This document shows positions 17,474 through 26,291 of a stretch of DNA of 40,631 nt, piece after piece (the first letter of the stretch is position 1; each line of letters opens with the position of its first letter). Location of the stretch: the NCBI GenBank assembly GCA_003244255.1, contig QHCD01000083.1, positions 1 through 40,631 of the forward strand, read 5' to 3'. The stretch is from Pseudonocardiales bacterium. Lineage in GTDB: Bacteria; Actinomycetota; Actinomycetes; Mycobacteriales; QHCD01. Below the pieces are notes generated by a model. It worked only from the letters and a program-made list of their open reading frames with translations. It did not search any database and was not told where the DNA came from. Position numbers and translations under genes: made by a program.

Positions 17474-17524
17474 GGTCCGCTGCACGCCGGGGGCGGCCAG
17501 GAGCGGGTCTGGGAGAGTGACGGC

Positions 17525-19282
17525 GTGCGCATCCGGTTCCTCGGCACCGGCGACTCCGCCGGCTGGCCGCACCCGTTCTGCGACTGCGACTCCTGCCAGG
17601 CAGTGCGCGGGACAGCCGATGTGCGCGGCAACACCTGCGTGCTCGTCGACGACACGCTGCTCGTCGACCTCGGTCCCGACGGCGTGCGCAGCGCGGCCCG
17701 TTTCGGCATCCCGCTCTCGGGCGTGCGCCACATCCTGCTCAGCCACGCCCACGCCGACCATCTGCACCCGGAGGTCTTCTACTGGCGGCAGTGGGCCGGC
17801 CCGCGCGACCCGGTCGACCTCGTCGGCCCACCGACGGCGCTGCAGCGCTGCGCGCCCTACCACGCAACGGATTCCGCCGTACGCCCGACTCCCGCCGTGC
17901 CCGGCGAGCGGCTGCAGGTCGGTGACTACGCCGTGCTGCCGGTGCAGGCCACGCACGACGCCGACGCCGTGCTCTACGACATCACCGGACCCGACGGCCG
18001 CACGCTGTTCTACGGCACCGATACCGGGCTGCTCTGCGAGGAGACACTGGCGGCGATGACGGGCCGCGCGTTCGACGTCGTGCTGCTCGAGGCGACGTTC
18101 GGGCTGGAACGGGCGCGGCCCAGCGAGCACCTCGATCTGGTGACCCTCGCCAGCACGATCGAGGACCTGCGCGGCCGGGGCGCGATCACCGAACAGACCA
18201 TGGTGATCGCCGTGCACCTGTCGCACCGCAACCCGCCACCCGCCCGGCTGACGAACGAGCTCGCGCGCATCGGTGCCGTTGTCCGCCGAGACGGCGACGT
18301 CGTCGAAGTCGGCTCCTCGCAGCGGAGTCCACAGTGGACGGACCAGGCCGAGCTCGACGTCGGCTCGCTCGCCGCCCGGGTCGACGAAACCGACGAGCAG
18401 AGCGCGCAGGTGTTACAGGATCGCCGCCGGGCCGCCCACCCGCAGCTGGCCGGCGACGGCGACCTCGACCGGCTCGGCAGGTGGATTGCCTCTGTACAAG
18501 GGAAATCCACGCCGGCAGATTTCGAGCGGGCTCGAGCGATTGTCGTCGTCGCCGATCACGTCGTCGCCGAGGGTGTGTCCGGCTCATTACGTAGCGGCGC
18601 GCAGCAGGCTGCCGACCTCGACGCCGGCACCGATCCGCGGTGCGCCGTCGCCGCCATCTCCGGGGTCGGCATCCGTTGCGAGTACGCGCGAGCCGCGGTG
18701 GGCGACGCCGACGTGCGCGCGGCGCTGGCCCGCGGGCTGGCGATCGCCGATGACGAGGTCGACCGCGGCACCGATCTGATCATTGCCACCAACGTCGGCA
18801 CGGGCGCGACAGCCTCGGCCGCCGCCGTCGTCGGGACGCTCCTCGGCCTGGAGCCGACGGCCGTTACCGGCCGTGGCGGCGGCATCGACGACGCCGGCTG
18901 GATGCGCAAGGTGGTGTTGGTTCGCACGCTGATGCGCCGCGCCCGGCCATCTATCGCCGATCCCGTGCAGCTGCTCGTCCACACCGACGCCGGCGACATC
19001 GCGATGATCGCCGGCGTGCTGGTCGGCGCGGCCGCGCGGCGCACGCCGGTGTTGCTCGACGGCGTCGTGACCATTGCCGCTGCACTCCTCGCACGCGAGC
19101 TCGCGCCCGAGGGTCCGGGTTGGTGGCTACCGGCGCACCGGCCCGCCGACCCGCTCGCGGATCGCGCGCTGGGCGCGCTCGCGCTGGAACCGGTGGTCGC
19201 CCTCGATCTCGGCACCGCCGTCGGCGCACTCGCCGCGGTGCCGCTGCTGCGCGCGGCCGTGGTCGGCACCCGCGCCCCCTGA
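17525..19282 (+). CDS. Metallo-beta-lactamase-fold / CobT-like fusion protein
   Basis: 585 residues in one uninterrupted frame from GTG 17525. Residues 1-~265 are a metallo-beta-lactamase-fold domain with HAHADH (H74, H76, D78, H79) and a later VHLSHRNPPP. It resembles the extension found on some actinobacterial CobU proteins. Residues ~285-585 are CobT-like (nicotinate-nucleotide:dimethylbenzimidazole phosphoribosyltransferase, cobamide lower-ligand activation): VVVADHVVAEGVSG, NVGTGATASAAAVVGTLLGL, GRGGGIDD, PVLLDGVVTIAAALLA. The C-terminal block that normally reads RLGEGxGA, with the catalytic Glu, is shortened to TAVGALAA (564-571), so the Glu is absent. It may still act in cobalamin metabolism, but ordinary CobT activity is doubtful. 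No cobS or cobU is nearby. Confidence 0.82.
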   Translation: MRIRFLGTGDSAGWPHPFCDCDSCQAVRGTADVRGNTCVLVDDTLLVDLGPDGVRSAARFGIPLSGVRHILLSHAHADHLHPEVFYWRQWAGPRDPVDLVGPPTALQRCAPYHATDSAVRPTPAVPGERLQVGDYAVLPVQATHDADAVLYDITGPDGRTLFYGTDTGLLCEETLAAMTGRAFDVVLLEATFGLERARPSEHLDLVTLASTIEDLRGRGAITEQTMVIAVHLSHRNPPPARLTNELARIGAVVRRDGDVVEVGSSQRSPQWTDQAELDVGSLAARVDETDEQSAQVLQDRRRAAHPQLAGDGDLDRLGRWIASVQGKSTPADFERARAIVVVADHVVAEGVSGSLRSGAQQAADLDAGTDPRCAVAAISGVGIRCEYARAAVGDADVRAALARGLAIADDEVDRGTDLIIATNVGTGATASAAAVVGTLLGLEPTAVTGRGGGIDDAGWMRKVVLVRTLMRRARPSIADPVQLLVHTDAGDIAMIAGVLVGAAARRTPVLLDGVVTIAAALLARELAPEGPGWWLPAHRPADPLADRALGALALEPVVALDLGTAVGALAAVPLLRAAVVGTRAP

Positions 19283-19298
19283 GCTACCGCCTCCTTTT

Positions 19299-19362
19299 CG
19301 CCGAGTGGCGAGATATGCAGGGTCTCCAGCGAGGAAGAGCCCGCAAGACTCACCACTCGAGG
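19299..19362. repeat. Degenerate copy of the palindromic element at 37821
   Basis: The left arm (19299-19321) matches the 37821 element in 20 of 23 positions, beginning CGCCGAGTGGCGA. The right arm (19340-19362) matches about 17 of 23, including CCGCAA and CCACTCG. It lies between the converging stops of the CobT-like gene and gcvT. It looks like an older, decayed member of the same repeat family. Confidence 0.65.
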
Positions 19363-19374
19363 AAGAGCGCGGGG

Positions 19375-20493
19375 CTAGCGGACGTGCATCGCGACGAACG
19401 GCGGCTTGACCACCGTCGCCGTCGTCACGCGGCCGCGGATGTCGAGCTCCACCTCCGTGCCGGCTGCTATCCCCACGTCCGCCGCCAGCAGGGCGAGCGC
19501 GATGCCACGACGCAGGGTCGGCGAGAACGTCCCGCTGGTCACCGTGCCGATCGCAGTGCCGGACGACGTCACCGACATGCCGGGGCGCGGGATGCCACGG
19601 CCGGTGACGTCGAGCCCCCACAGCAGCCGCGCCGGTCCGACGCCGCGCTCGGCGAGCAGCGCCTCGCGACCCCAGAACGCAGGCTTCTTCCAGCCGACGG
19701 CCCAACCTGCCCGCGCCTGCACCGGCGTGATGTCGAGCGAGAGGTCGTGCCCATGCAGCGGGTAGCCCATCTCGGTTCGCAGCGTGTCGCGCGCGCCGAG
19801 CCCGCACGGCCGCACGCCAAAACCGGCGCCGACGGCGAGCAGCGCGTCCCAGAGCGCACCGGTCTCCTCCCACGCCGGCAGCAGTTCGTAGCCGCGCTCG
19901 CCGGTGTAGCCGGTGCGGCAGACCACCGTCTCCGACACCCCGTCGATGTCTGGCGTCGACGTCGTGAAGCTCATGTAGTCGTGGTCGACGGGCAGCCCGA
20001 CCCGGTCCAGTACCAGCGCCGACTCCGGTCCCTGCACCGCGATCACGCCGTAGTACCGGTGCAGGTTGGTGATCTCGATGCCGGCCGGAGCCGCCGCCTG
20101 CAGCCGGCGCACCACCTCGGTCGTGTTCGCTGCGTTTGGCACCAGCAGCACCTCGTACGGTCCGTGCAGATAGGCGATCATGTCGTCGACGACGCCGCCG
20201 GACGCGTCGTCGCAGCACATCGTGTACTGCGCCTTACCCGGCCCGATCCGGGCGAGGTCGGCGGTCAATGAGGCGTTGACATAGTCGGCGGCGCCGTCGC
20301 CGTGCAACCGGGCCTTGCCCAGGTGCGAGACGTCGAAGATGCCGGCCGCCTCCCGGACGGCGGTGTGCTCGGCAACCACCCCGCCACCGGAATATTCGAT
20401 CGGCATCTGCCAGCCGGAGAAGTCGGCGAGCCTCGCACCGAGTGCAACGTGCCGATCGTGCAGGGGCGAGCGGAGCAGCGCTGGACCCGTCAT
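19375..20493 (-). CDS. gcvT: Glycine cleavage system T protein (aminomethyltransferase)
   Basis: 372 residues. The folate-dependent T protein takes the aminomethyl group from the lipoylated H protein, releasing ammonia and forming methylene-tetrahydrofolate. Family blocks are [21 protein letters not shown], the [13 protein letters not shown] site and [20 protein letters not shown]. Length is typical. Start ATG 20493 is preceded by TACGGT and 6 nt. It is divergent from pepA across a repeat-containing spacer. H and P protein genes are not in the window; lipoate functions (lpdA, lipB, lipA) are nearby. Confidence 0.95.
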   Translation of the reverse strand: MTGPALLRSPLHDRHVALGARLADFSGWQMPIEYSGGGVVAEHTAVREAAGIFDVSHLGKARLHGDGAADYVNASLTADLARIGPGKAQYTMCCDDASGGVVDDMIAYLHGPYEVLLVPNAANTTEVVRRLQAAAPAGIEITNLHRYYGVIAVQGPESALVLDRVGLPVDHDYMSFTTSTPDIDGVSETVVCRTGYTGERGYELLPAWEETGALWDALLAVGAGFGVRPCGLGARDTLRTEMGYPLHGHDLSLDITPVQARAGWAVGWKKPAFWGREALLAERGVGPARLLWGLDVTGRGIPRPGMSVTSSGTAIGTVTSGTFSPTLRRGIALALLAADVGIAAGTEVELDIRGRVTTATVVKPPFVAMHVR

Positions 20494-20499
20494 CGCCGC

Positions 20500-20505
20500 A
20501 CCGTA
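20500..20505 (-). promoter_or_regulatory. -10 element for gcvT (leaderless)
   Basis: TACGGT on the minus strand, 6 nt, then ATG at 20493. Confidence 0.5.
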
Positions 20506-20559
20506 CCGTCGGCGACGGTCCGCTCGGCAGCACCGTTGGCGACGGTCCGGTCGGCAGCG
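20506..20559. repeat. Two tandem 27-bp repeats with internal palindromes
   Basis: 20506-20532 and 20533-20559 match at 24 of 27 positions. The first contains ACCGTC-GGC-GACGGT (20505-20519), a perfect palindrome; the second has one change. They lie in the gcvT/pepA divergent spacer, next to the gcvT -10. A repeated operator is possible. Confidence 0.6.
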
Positions 20560-20577
20560 CCGCCGGCCGACTCCGCA

Positions 20578-20583
20578 TACGAT
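20578..20583 (+). promoter_or_regulatory. -10 element for pepA
   Basis: TACGAT, with a short leader holding GGAGG at 20601-20605 before the GTG at 20609. Confidence 0.4.
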
Positions 20584-20608
20584 CGCCGGAGCGACCGATC
20601 GGAGGACC

Positions 20609-22132
20609 GTGACCACCGTCTCGCTCACCGCTGAACAGCCGCCGTCATTGCGTTCCGACGCCGTCGTCGTCGGCGTCGCTGCCTCGCCGACCGGGCTGGT
20701 ATTGGCATCGGGTACCGGCGCGGTCGACACCGCGCTGGCCGGCGGACTCCGGGAGGCGCTGACGGAGCTGGGCGCGACGGGGCGGGCCGATGAGGTGACC
20801 CTGATCACGACCATGGGCGCGCTGCCCGCGCCGGTGGTCGCGGCGGTGGGGCTTGGCGACGCGCTGGACGAAGGTGCCGATTACGACGCCGATACCGTTC
20901 GGCGGGCGGCCGGTGCTGCGGTGCGGGCGCTCGCCGGCCGGTCCACCGTGGCGATGACGCTCTCGTCACTCGCCGGTCGTACCAGCGCCGAGCTGGTCGC
21001 GGCTGCGGCCGAGGGCGCACTGCTCGGCGCCTACCAGTTCCGGGACTACAGATCGGGATCCCCGGCCGACCTGCCGGCCGCACCGCGGTCGGTCCTGCTC
21101 GTCGTCGATGACCCGAAGGACCGCGAGATCCGGGCCGCGATCGCGACCGCACGCACCGGGGCCGAAGCGGTTGCGCTCGCGCGCGACCTGGTCAACACCG
21201 CCCCGAACGACCTGCCACCGCAGGCATTCGTCGCCCGCGCTGAGGCAGCGGCGAAGGAGGCGGATCTCGACGTCGAGGTGCTGGATGAGAAGGCGCTCGC
21301 GAAGGGTGGATACGGCGGCATCCTGGCCGTCGGCTCCGGTTCGGCCCGCCCGCCGCGGCTGCTGCGGATCCGCTACCAGCCGCGCGGTCGGACCACCCGA
21401 CGGGTCGCCCTGGTCGGCAAGGGCGTCACGTTCGATTCCGGTGGCCTCTCGCTGAAGACCGCGGCCGGGATGGAGGAGATGAAGAGCGACATGGCCGGGG
21501 CGGCCGCCGTCGTCGCCGCCGTGATCGCTGCGGCTTCCCTGAAGCTCAAGGTTGCGGTGACCGCGACCGTGCCGCTCGCCGAGAACATGCCGAGCGGATC
21601 GGCGTACCGGCCGGGCGACGTCCTGCACATGTACGGCGGCAAGCACGTCGAGGTGCGCAATACCGACGCCGAGGGCCGGCTGGTACTCGCCGACGCGATC
21701 GTCCGCGCTGCCGAGGACGAGCCCGACTACCTGATCGACGCCGCCACCCTCACCGGAGCGCAGATCACCGCGCTGGGCAACCGCACGATGGGCGTGCTGG
21801 GCACCGAGGAGTTCCGCGACCGGCTGGCTGCCGCCGGCACCGGATGCGGGGAGGCGGCCTGGGCGATGCCGCTGCCACCGGAGTGCCGTCGCGGGCTCGA
21901 CTCACCGGTGGCCGACATCGCGAACATCGCAGGCGACCGCGCCGCGGGCATGCTCGTGGCGGGTGCCTTCCTACACGAGTTCGTCGCCGACGGCGTGCAG
22001 TGGGCGCACCTCGACGTCGCCGGCCCGGCGTTCAACACCGGTGAGCCGTGGGGTTACACGCCGAAGGGCGGCACCGGCGTTCCGGTGCGCACCATCGTGG
22101 CCGTGCTGCGCGAGATAGCCGACAACGGCTGA
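20609..22132 (+). CDS. pepA: Leucyl aminopeptidase (M17)
   Basis: A 507-residue cytosol aminopeptidase that releases N-terminal residues and normally forms a two-metal hexamer. The N-terminal macro-like domain is followed by the catalytic domain with [15 protein letters not shown] (metal and substrate Lys, Asp), [10 protein letters not shown] and [14 protein letters not shown] (metal ligands and catalytic Arg). Length and motifs are complete. GTG 20609 follows GGAGGA; the frame is open further back to 20315 only as antisense to gcvT. The M. tuberculosis equivalent is Rv2213 (pepB). Confidence 0.95.
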   Translation: MTTVSLTAEQPPSLRSDAVVVGVAASPTGLVLASGTGAVDTALAGGLREALTELGATGRADEVTLITTMGALPAPVVAAVGLGDALDEGADYDADTVRRAAGAAVRALAGRSTVAMTLSSLAGRTSAELVAAAAEGALLGAYQFRDYRSGSPADLPAAPRSVLLVVDDPKDREIRAAIATARTGAEAVALARDLVNTAPNDLPPQAFVARAEAAAKEADLDVEVLDEKALAKGGYGGILAVGSGSARPPRLLRIRYQPRGRTTRRVALVGKGVTFDSGGLSLKTAAGMEEMKSDMAGAAAVVAAVIAAASLKLKVAVTATVPLAENMPSGSAYRPGDVLHMYGGKHVEVRNTDAEGRLVLADAIVRAAEDEPDYLIDAATLTGAQITALGNRTMGVLGTEEFRDRLAAAGTGCGEAAWAMPLPPECRRGLDSPVADIANIAGDRAAGMLVAGAFLHEFVADGVQWAHLDVAGPAFNTGEPWGYTPKGGTGVPVRTIVAVLREIADNG

Positions 22133-22375
22133 CGGCGCCGCTGCTGCCCAGAACCAGCCGCAACCCCCCGGGACGCTCGACAAGGGCCTGGTTCCCCCGC
22201 CCGCCGGACGAAACGAGCGGCCCGGCGCATTACCCGCCGCTGGCCGCATGACGTGGCACCCGATGGAGTGACAGGATGGGAAACGGCACGCCGCCGCGCC
22301 CTGCCCGCCCGGGGTGACGGCGGACTTGCGCTCAGAAGAGGGTATTGGTCAGGATCGGGAGAGGCAGGTGCGCCG

Positions 22376-23788
22376 GTGACCCAGACCGCCGATGTGGTGA
22401 TTCTCGGTGGGGGCAGTGGCGGATATGCGTGTGCCTTCCGCGCCGCGGAACTCGGCAAGTCGGTCGTGCTGATCGAGAAGGACAAGGTCGGCGGCACCTG
22501 CCTGCACCGGGGCTGCATCCCGACGAAGGCCCTGCTGCACGCAGCCGAGATCGCCGACAGCTCCCGGGAGAGCGCGCAGTTCGGCGTGACGACGAAATTC
22601 GAGGGCATCGACATGCCCGGTGTGAACAACTACAAGGACGGCGTCGTCAGCCGCCTGTACAAGGGACTGCAAGGCCTGGTCAAAGCGCGCAAGATCACCC
22701 ACGTCGAGGGCAGCGGCAGGCTCGTCTCGCCGACCGCAGTCGAGGTGAACGGCGAGCGCTACGAAGGTGCGCATGTGGTCCTGGCCACCGGCTCGGTGCC
22801 ACGGTCACTGCCGGGCCTGCAGATCGACGGCGAACGCGTCATCTCCTCCGACGATGCGCTGCGCCTGGACGTGGTGCCCGGTTCTGTGATCGTCCTCGGC
22901 GGTGGCGTCATCGGCGTCGAGTTCGCGAGCGTCTGGCGGTCCTTCGGGGCGGAGGTCACGATCGTGGAGGCGCTCCCGCACCTGCTGCCGCTCGAGGACG
23001 AGGCGAACTCAACGGCGCTGGAGCGGCAGTTCCGCCGTCGCGGCATCTCCTACCAGCTGGGCGCGCGCTTCGTCGGCGTCCAGCGCACCGACTCCGGCGT
23101 GCGGGTGAGTCTTGAGGCCGGCACGGCGAATGGCACGGCCGACGGCACGGAGAACGGCAAGACGCTGGATGCCGACCTGCTTCTGGTCGCGGTGGGTCGC
23201 GGGCCGGTGTCCGAAGGCCTTGGCTACGACGACGTCGGTGTCAAGATGGACCGCGGCTTCGTACTCGTCGACGAGTACTGCCAGACCAGTGTCCCGACGG
23301 TTTCGGCCGTCGGGGATCTGATCCCGACCTTGCAGCTGGCCCACGTCGGCTTCGCCGAGGGCATCCTGGTCGCGGAGCGGCTCGCCGGCCTGCCCGTGGT
23401 GCCGATCGACTACGCCGGGGTCCCGCGGATCACCTACTCCGAGCCCGAGGTCGCGTCCGTCGGGCTGACCGAGACCCAGGCTGCCGAGCAGTACGGATCG
23501 GACAAGATCACCACGCTGACCTACGACCTGGCCGGTAACGGAAAGAGCCAGATACTCAAGACCCAGGGCGCCTGCAAGCTGGTTGCCGAGAAGGACGGCC
23601 GGGTGCTCGGCGTCCACCTGGTCGGCTCGCGGGTCGGCGAACTGGTCGCTGAGGCACAGCTGATCTACAACTGGGAGGCCCTGCCTGCGGAGGTAGCCGC
23701 GCTGATCCACCCGCACCCCACCCAATCCGAGGCAATCGGCGAAGCACACCTCGCGCTCGCCGGAAAGCCGCTGCACGTCCACGGCTGA
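22376..23788 (+). CDS. lpdA: Dihydrolipoamide dehydrogenase (E3)
   Basis: 470 residues. This flavoprotein reoxidises the lipoyl groups of 2-oxoacid dehydrogenases and glycine cleavage with NAD+. VVILGGGSGGYACA binds FAD. The redox disulfide is C42/C47 in GGTCLHRGC, where the more usual form is CLNVGC. VIVLGGGVIGVEFAS is the NAD site, and HPHPTQSEA carries the catalytic His-Glu pair of the partner subunit. GTG 22376 has GGGAGAGG upstream. It is immediately followed by its E2 partner, so an operon is likely. The 243-bp gap before it shows no gene. Confidence 0.94.
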   Translation: MTQTADVVILGGGSGGYACAFRAAELGKSVVLIEKDKVGGTCLHRGCIPTKALLHAAEIADSSRESAQFGVTTKFEGIDMPGVNNYKDGVVSRLYKGLQGLVKARKITHVEGSGRLVSPTAVEVNGERYEGAHVVLATGSVPRSLPGLQIDGERVISSDDALRLDVVPGSVIVLGGGVIGVEFASVWRSFGAEVTIVEALPHLLPLEDEANSTALERQFRRRGISYQLGARFVGVQRTDSGVRVSLEAGTANGTADGTENGKTLDADLLLVAVGRGPVSEGLGYDDVGVKMDRGFVLVDEYCQTSVPTVSAVGDLIPTLQLAHVGFAEGILVAERLAGLPVVPIDYAGVPRITYSEPEVASVGLTETQAAEQYGSDKITTLTYDLAGNGKSQILKTQGACKLVAEKDGRVLGVHLVGSRVGELVAEAQLIYNWEALPAEVAALIHPHPTQSEAIGEAHLALAGKPLHVHG

Positions 23789-23824
23789 CTGCACGTCTAC
23801 GGCTGACCACACGTCCACGGCTGA
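23771..23824 (+). repeat. Three tandem 18-bp copies spanning the lpdA stop
   Basis: Units 23771-23788, 23789-23806 and 23807-23824. Each reads CTGCACGTCCACGGCTGA or a near copy; unit 1 is the last five codons and stop of lpdA (LHVHG*). The copies duplicate the end of the gene into the spacer and keep the stop in frame. Confidence 0.85.
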
Positions 23825-23872
23825 CCGCAAACCGCAACCGCCCGCCCCGCAGCAGTAAGGAGCCAGCCCGCG

Positions 23873-25378
23873 ATGCCGACGTCCGTCACCATGCCCGCCC
23901 TGGGTGAGAGCGTCACCGAGGGCACCGTCACCCGGTGGCTCAAGCAGGAGGGCGACACGATCGCGGCCGACGAGCCGTTGCTCGAGGTGTCGACCGACAA
24001 GGTCGACACCGAGATCCCGTCGCCCGCGGCCGGGGTGCTGACTTCGATCAAGGTCGGCGAGGACGAGACCGTCGAGGTTGGCGTCGAGTTGGCCGTGATC
24101 GGCGACGCCGGCGATGCCGCCGGCCAGGCGGGCGACCCCGGCGCGGGGACGGGCGCGGGGCAGCAGGGTGACGAACCCGAGCAGCAGGACCAGCAACAGG
24201 CCGAGCAGCAGGAGCCGGCCCGGCAGGAGCAGCCCCAGCAGCAGGAGTCCCAGCAGGAGTCCCAGCAGGAGTCCCGGCAGCAGCCGGTTGCCGCCCATAC
24301 CGAGCAGGCGCCCGCGGCACCGACCGGTTCCGCGCCGACGGCGACCGCCCAGGCACCGGCCCCGCAGGAACAGGCCGCGCGCAGATCCACGCATGCTGCG
24401 CCGGAGAGCTCCGACGACGACGCCGGCGGCACGTACGTCACGCCGCTGGTGCGCAAGCTCGCCTCCGAGCACGGCGTCGACCTCGGATCGGTGAGCGGCA
24501 CCGGCGTCGGCGGACGCATCCGCAAGCAGGACGTCCTCGCCGCCGCCCAGCAGGCCCAGCAGGCCCAGCCTGACCAGCCAGAACAGCCGGCCGCCACCCA
24601 GCCTGCGCACCAACCGGCGCCGGCTCCTGCCGGAGCCGGCCCGGCGGCCGCGCTGCGTGGACGCACCGAGAAGATGTCGCGCCCCCGCAAGGTGATCGCG
24701 GAGCGGATGCTGCAGTCGTTGCAGAGCACCGCCCAGCTCACGTCCGTCGTCGAGGTCGACGTCACGGCGATCGCCCGGCTCCGACAGCGGGCCAGGGCCG
24801 ACTTCGAGGCCCGCGAGGGCGTCAAGCTGTCGTTCCTGCCCTTCTTCGCCCTCGCCGCCGTCGAGGCGCTGAAGGCCCACCCGGTCGTCAATGCCTCGAT
24901 CGACACCGAGGCGGGCACCGTCACCTACTACGACGCCGAGCACCTCGGCATCGCCGTCGACACCGAGCGCGGCCTGATGGTCCCGGTGATCCACGACGCC
25001 GGTGACCTCAACATCGGCGGCCTCGCCCGAAAGATCGCCGACCTGGCCACCCGCACCCGCGAGAACAAGGTGGGTCCGGATGAACTCGCCGGCGGCACCT
25101 TCACCCTGACCAACACCGGATCGCGCGGCGCGCTCTTCGACACACCGATCCTGAACCTGCCGCAGGCGGCGATTCTCGGCACCGGGTCGGTGGTGAAGCG
25201 GGCCGTCGTCGTCGACGATCCGACACTCGGCGAGGTGATCTCGGTGCGCTCGATGGCCTATCTCGCACTGACCTACGATCACCGGCTCGTCGACGGCGCC
25301 GATGCGGCGCGGTTCCTGGTGACGATCAAGACCCGGCTCGAGGCCGGAGAGTTCTCCTCCGAGCTGGGCCTGTCGTGA
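23873..25378 (+). CDS. 2-oxoacid dehydrogenase E2, dihydrolipoamide acyltransferase
   Basis: 501 residues, equivalent by position to M. tuberculosis DlaT (Rv2215). A single lipoyl domain (residues 1-~80) carries the lipoyl Lys K43 in TDKVDTE. A long Gln/Pro/Ala linker (~85-185) follows, then a peripheral-subunit-binding domain at about 190-225 ([17 protein letters not shown]), a second flexible linker, and the catalytic domain with DHRLVDGAD near the C-terminus. It could be the pyruvate or 2-oxoglutarate E2 (sucB is the usual automatic name); sequence alone does not decide. An AGGAG site precedes ATG 23873. Lipoylation would depend on lipB and lipA at 34984 and 37906. Confidence 0.92.
   Translation: MPTSVTMPALGESVTEGTVTRWLKQEGDTIAADEPLLEVSTDKVDTEIPSPAAGVLTSIKVGEDETVEVGVELAVIGDAGDAAGQAGDPGAGTGAGQQGDEPEQQDQQQAEQQEPARQEQPQQQESQQESQQESRQQPVAAHTEQAPAAPTGSAPTATAQAPAPQEQAARRSTHAAPESSDDDAGGTYVTPLVRKLASEHGVDLGSVSGTGVGGRIRKQDVLAAAQQAQQAQPDQPEQPAATQPAHQPAPAPAGAGPAAALRGRTEKMSRPRKVIAERMLQSLQSTAQLTSVVEVDVTAIARLRQRARADFEAREGVKLSFLPFFALAAVEALKAHPVVNASIDTEAGTVTYYDAEHLGIAVDTERGLMVPVIHDAGDLNIGGLARKIADLATRTRENKVGPDELAGGTFTLTNTGSRGALFDTPILNLPQAAILGTGSVVKRAVVVDDPTLGEVISVRSMAYLALTYDHRLVDGADAARFLVTIKTRLEAGEFSSELGLS
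24239..24274 (+). repeat. Three 12-bp tandem repeats in the E2 linker
   Basis: Exact copies of CAGCAGGAGTCC encode QQES three times inside the first interdomain linker. Being a multiple of three, changes in copy number would alter only linker length. Confidence 0.85.
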
Positions 25379-25388
25379 TCGCGGCGCC

Positions 25389-26282
25389 ATGCGGGTAGCC
25401 GTCACCGGATCCAGCGGGCTGATCGGCTCGGCGCTGCTGCGCGAGCTGGCTAGCGCAGGCCACGACGTGCGGCGTCTGGTACGCCGAAGGCCCGGTGCAC
25501 CGGACGAGGTGCAGTGGGATCCCGCCGCGCACTCGATCCCAGCCGACGCACTCGACGGCGTCGACGCCGTCGTGCACCTCGCGGGCGTCGGTATCGCCGA
25601 CCACCGGCTCACCGAGGACCACAAGCGAGCCGTGCTCGACAGCCGGATCGACGGCACCACGACGATCGCCGACGCCGTCGCCCGCACCGATCCGTTGCCC
25701 GTTCTGTTGTCGGCCTCGGCCGTCGGGTGGTACGGCGACAGCGGTGCCCGGGTGGTCGACGAATCGGCGCCGGCTGGCAGCGGCTTCCTGGCGCAGGTGT
25801 GCGAGTCGTGGGAGGGCGCGACGTCGGTCGCGCGGCAGGCCGGCGCCCGGGTCCTGCTGCTGCGATCCGGCCTGGTGCTCGCCCGCAAGGGCGGCATGCT
25901 CGAGCGGATGCGCCCGCTGTTCCGTGCCGGTCTGAGCGGGCGGCTCGGGTCCGGAAAGCAGTACTGGCCGTGGATCTCGCTTGCCGACGAGGTCGGCGCC
26001 ATGCGGTTCCTGATCGAGAGCGCCACCGACGTCGCCGGGCCGGTCAATCTTGCCGGGCCGACGCCGGTGACCAACGCGGAGTTCACCGCCACCCTCGGCC
26101 GGATCCTGCACCGGCCGACGACGCTCCCGGTACCGCGGTTCGCGTTGCGCGCCGTGCTGGGCGAGTTCGCCGACGAGGGTGTGCTGGCCGGGCAGCGTGC
26201 CGTGCCCACGGTCCTGCTGGGTGCCGGCTACGAGTACGCACACGACACCCTGGACGCGGCGCTGCGCTGGGCGATCGATTGA
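25389..26282 (+). CDS. TIGR01777-family NAD(P)-dependent epimerase/dehydratase-like protein
   Basis: 297 residues of the SDR extended family (YfcH/SulA-like; M. tuberculosis Rv2216). The N-terminus MRVAVTGSSGLIGSALL is the nucleotide-binding Rossmann motif; VVHLAGVGIADHR, LLSASAVGWYGDSG and WPWISLADEVGAM are family blocks. The substrate is unknown. The ATG at 25389 is 10 bp after the E2 stop, so it shares that operon. It marks the left edge of the accessory region, since the next gene in the M. tuberculosis order would be lipB. Confidence 0.92.
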   Translation: MRVAVTGSSGLIGSALLRELASAGHDVRRLVRRRPGAPDEVQWDPAAHSIPADALDGVDAVVHLAGVGIADHRLTEDHKRAVLDSRIDGTTTIADAVARTDPLPVLLSASAVGWYGDSGARVVDESAPAGSGFLAQVCESWEGATSVARQAGARVLLLRSGLVLARKGGMLERMRPLFRAGLSGRLGSGKQYWPWISLADEVGAMRFLIESATDVAGPVNLAGPTPVTNAEFTATLGRILHRPTTLPVPRFALRAVLGEFADEGVLAGQRAVPTVLLGAGYEYAHDTLDAALRWAID

Positions 26283-26291
26283 TGCTGCCCC

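Noticed and set aside
23771..24274. Tandem repeats considered as a CRISPR array
   Set aside because: Units abut without spacers and lie in or at the end of coding sequence.
23009..26209. 1066-codon minus-strand frame opposite lpdA, E2 and the TIGR01777 gene
   Set aside because: High-GC antisense shadow; the plus-strand genes carry complete catalytic motifs and this frame has none.
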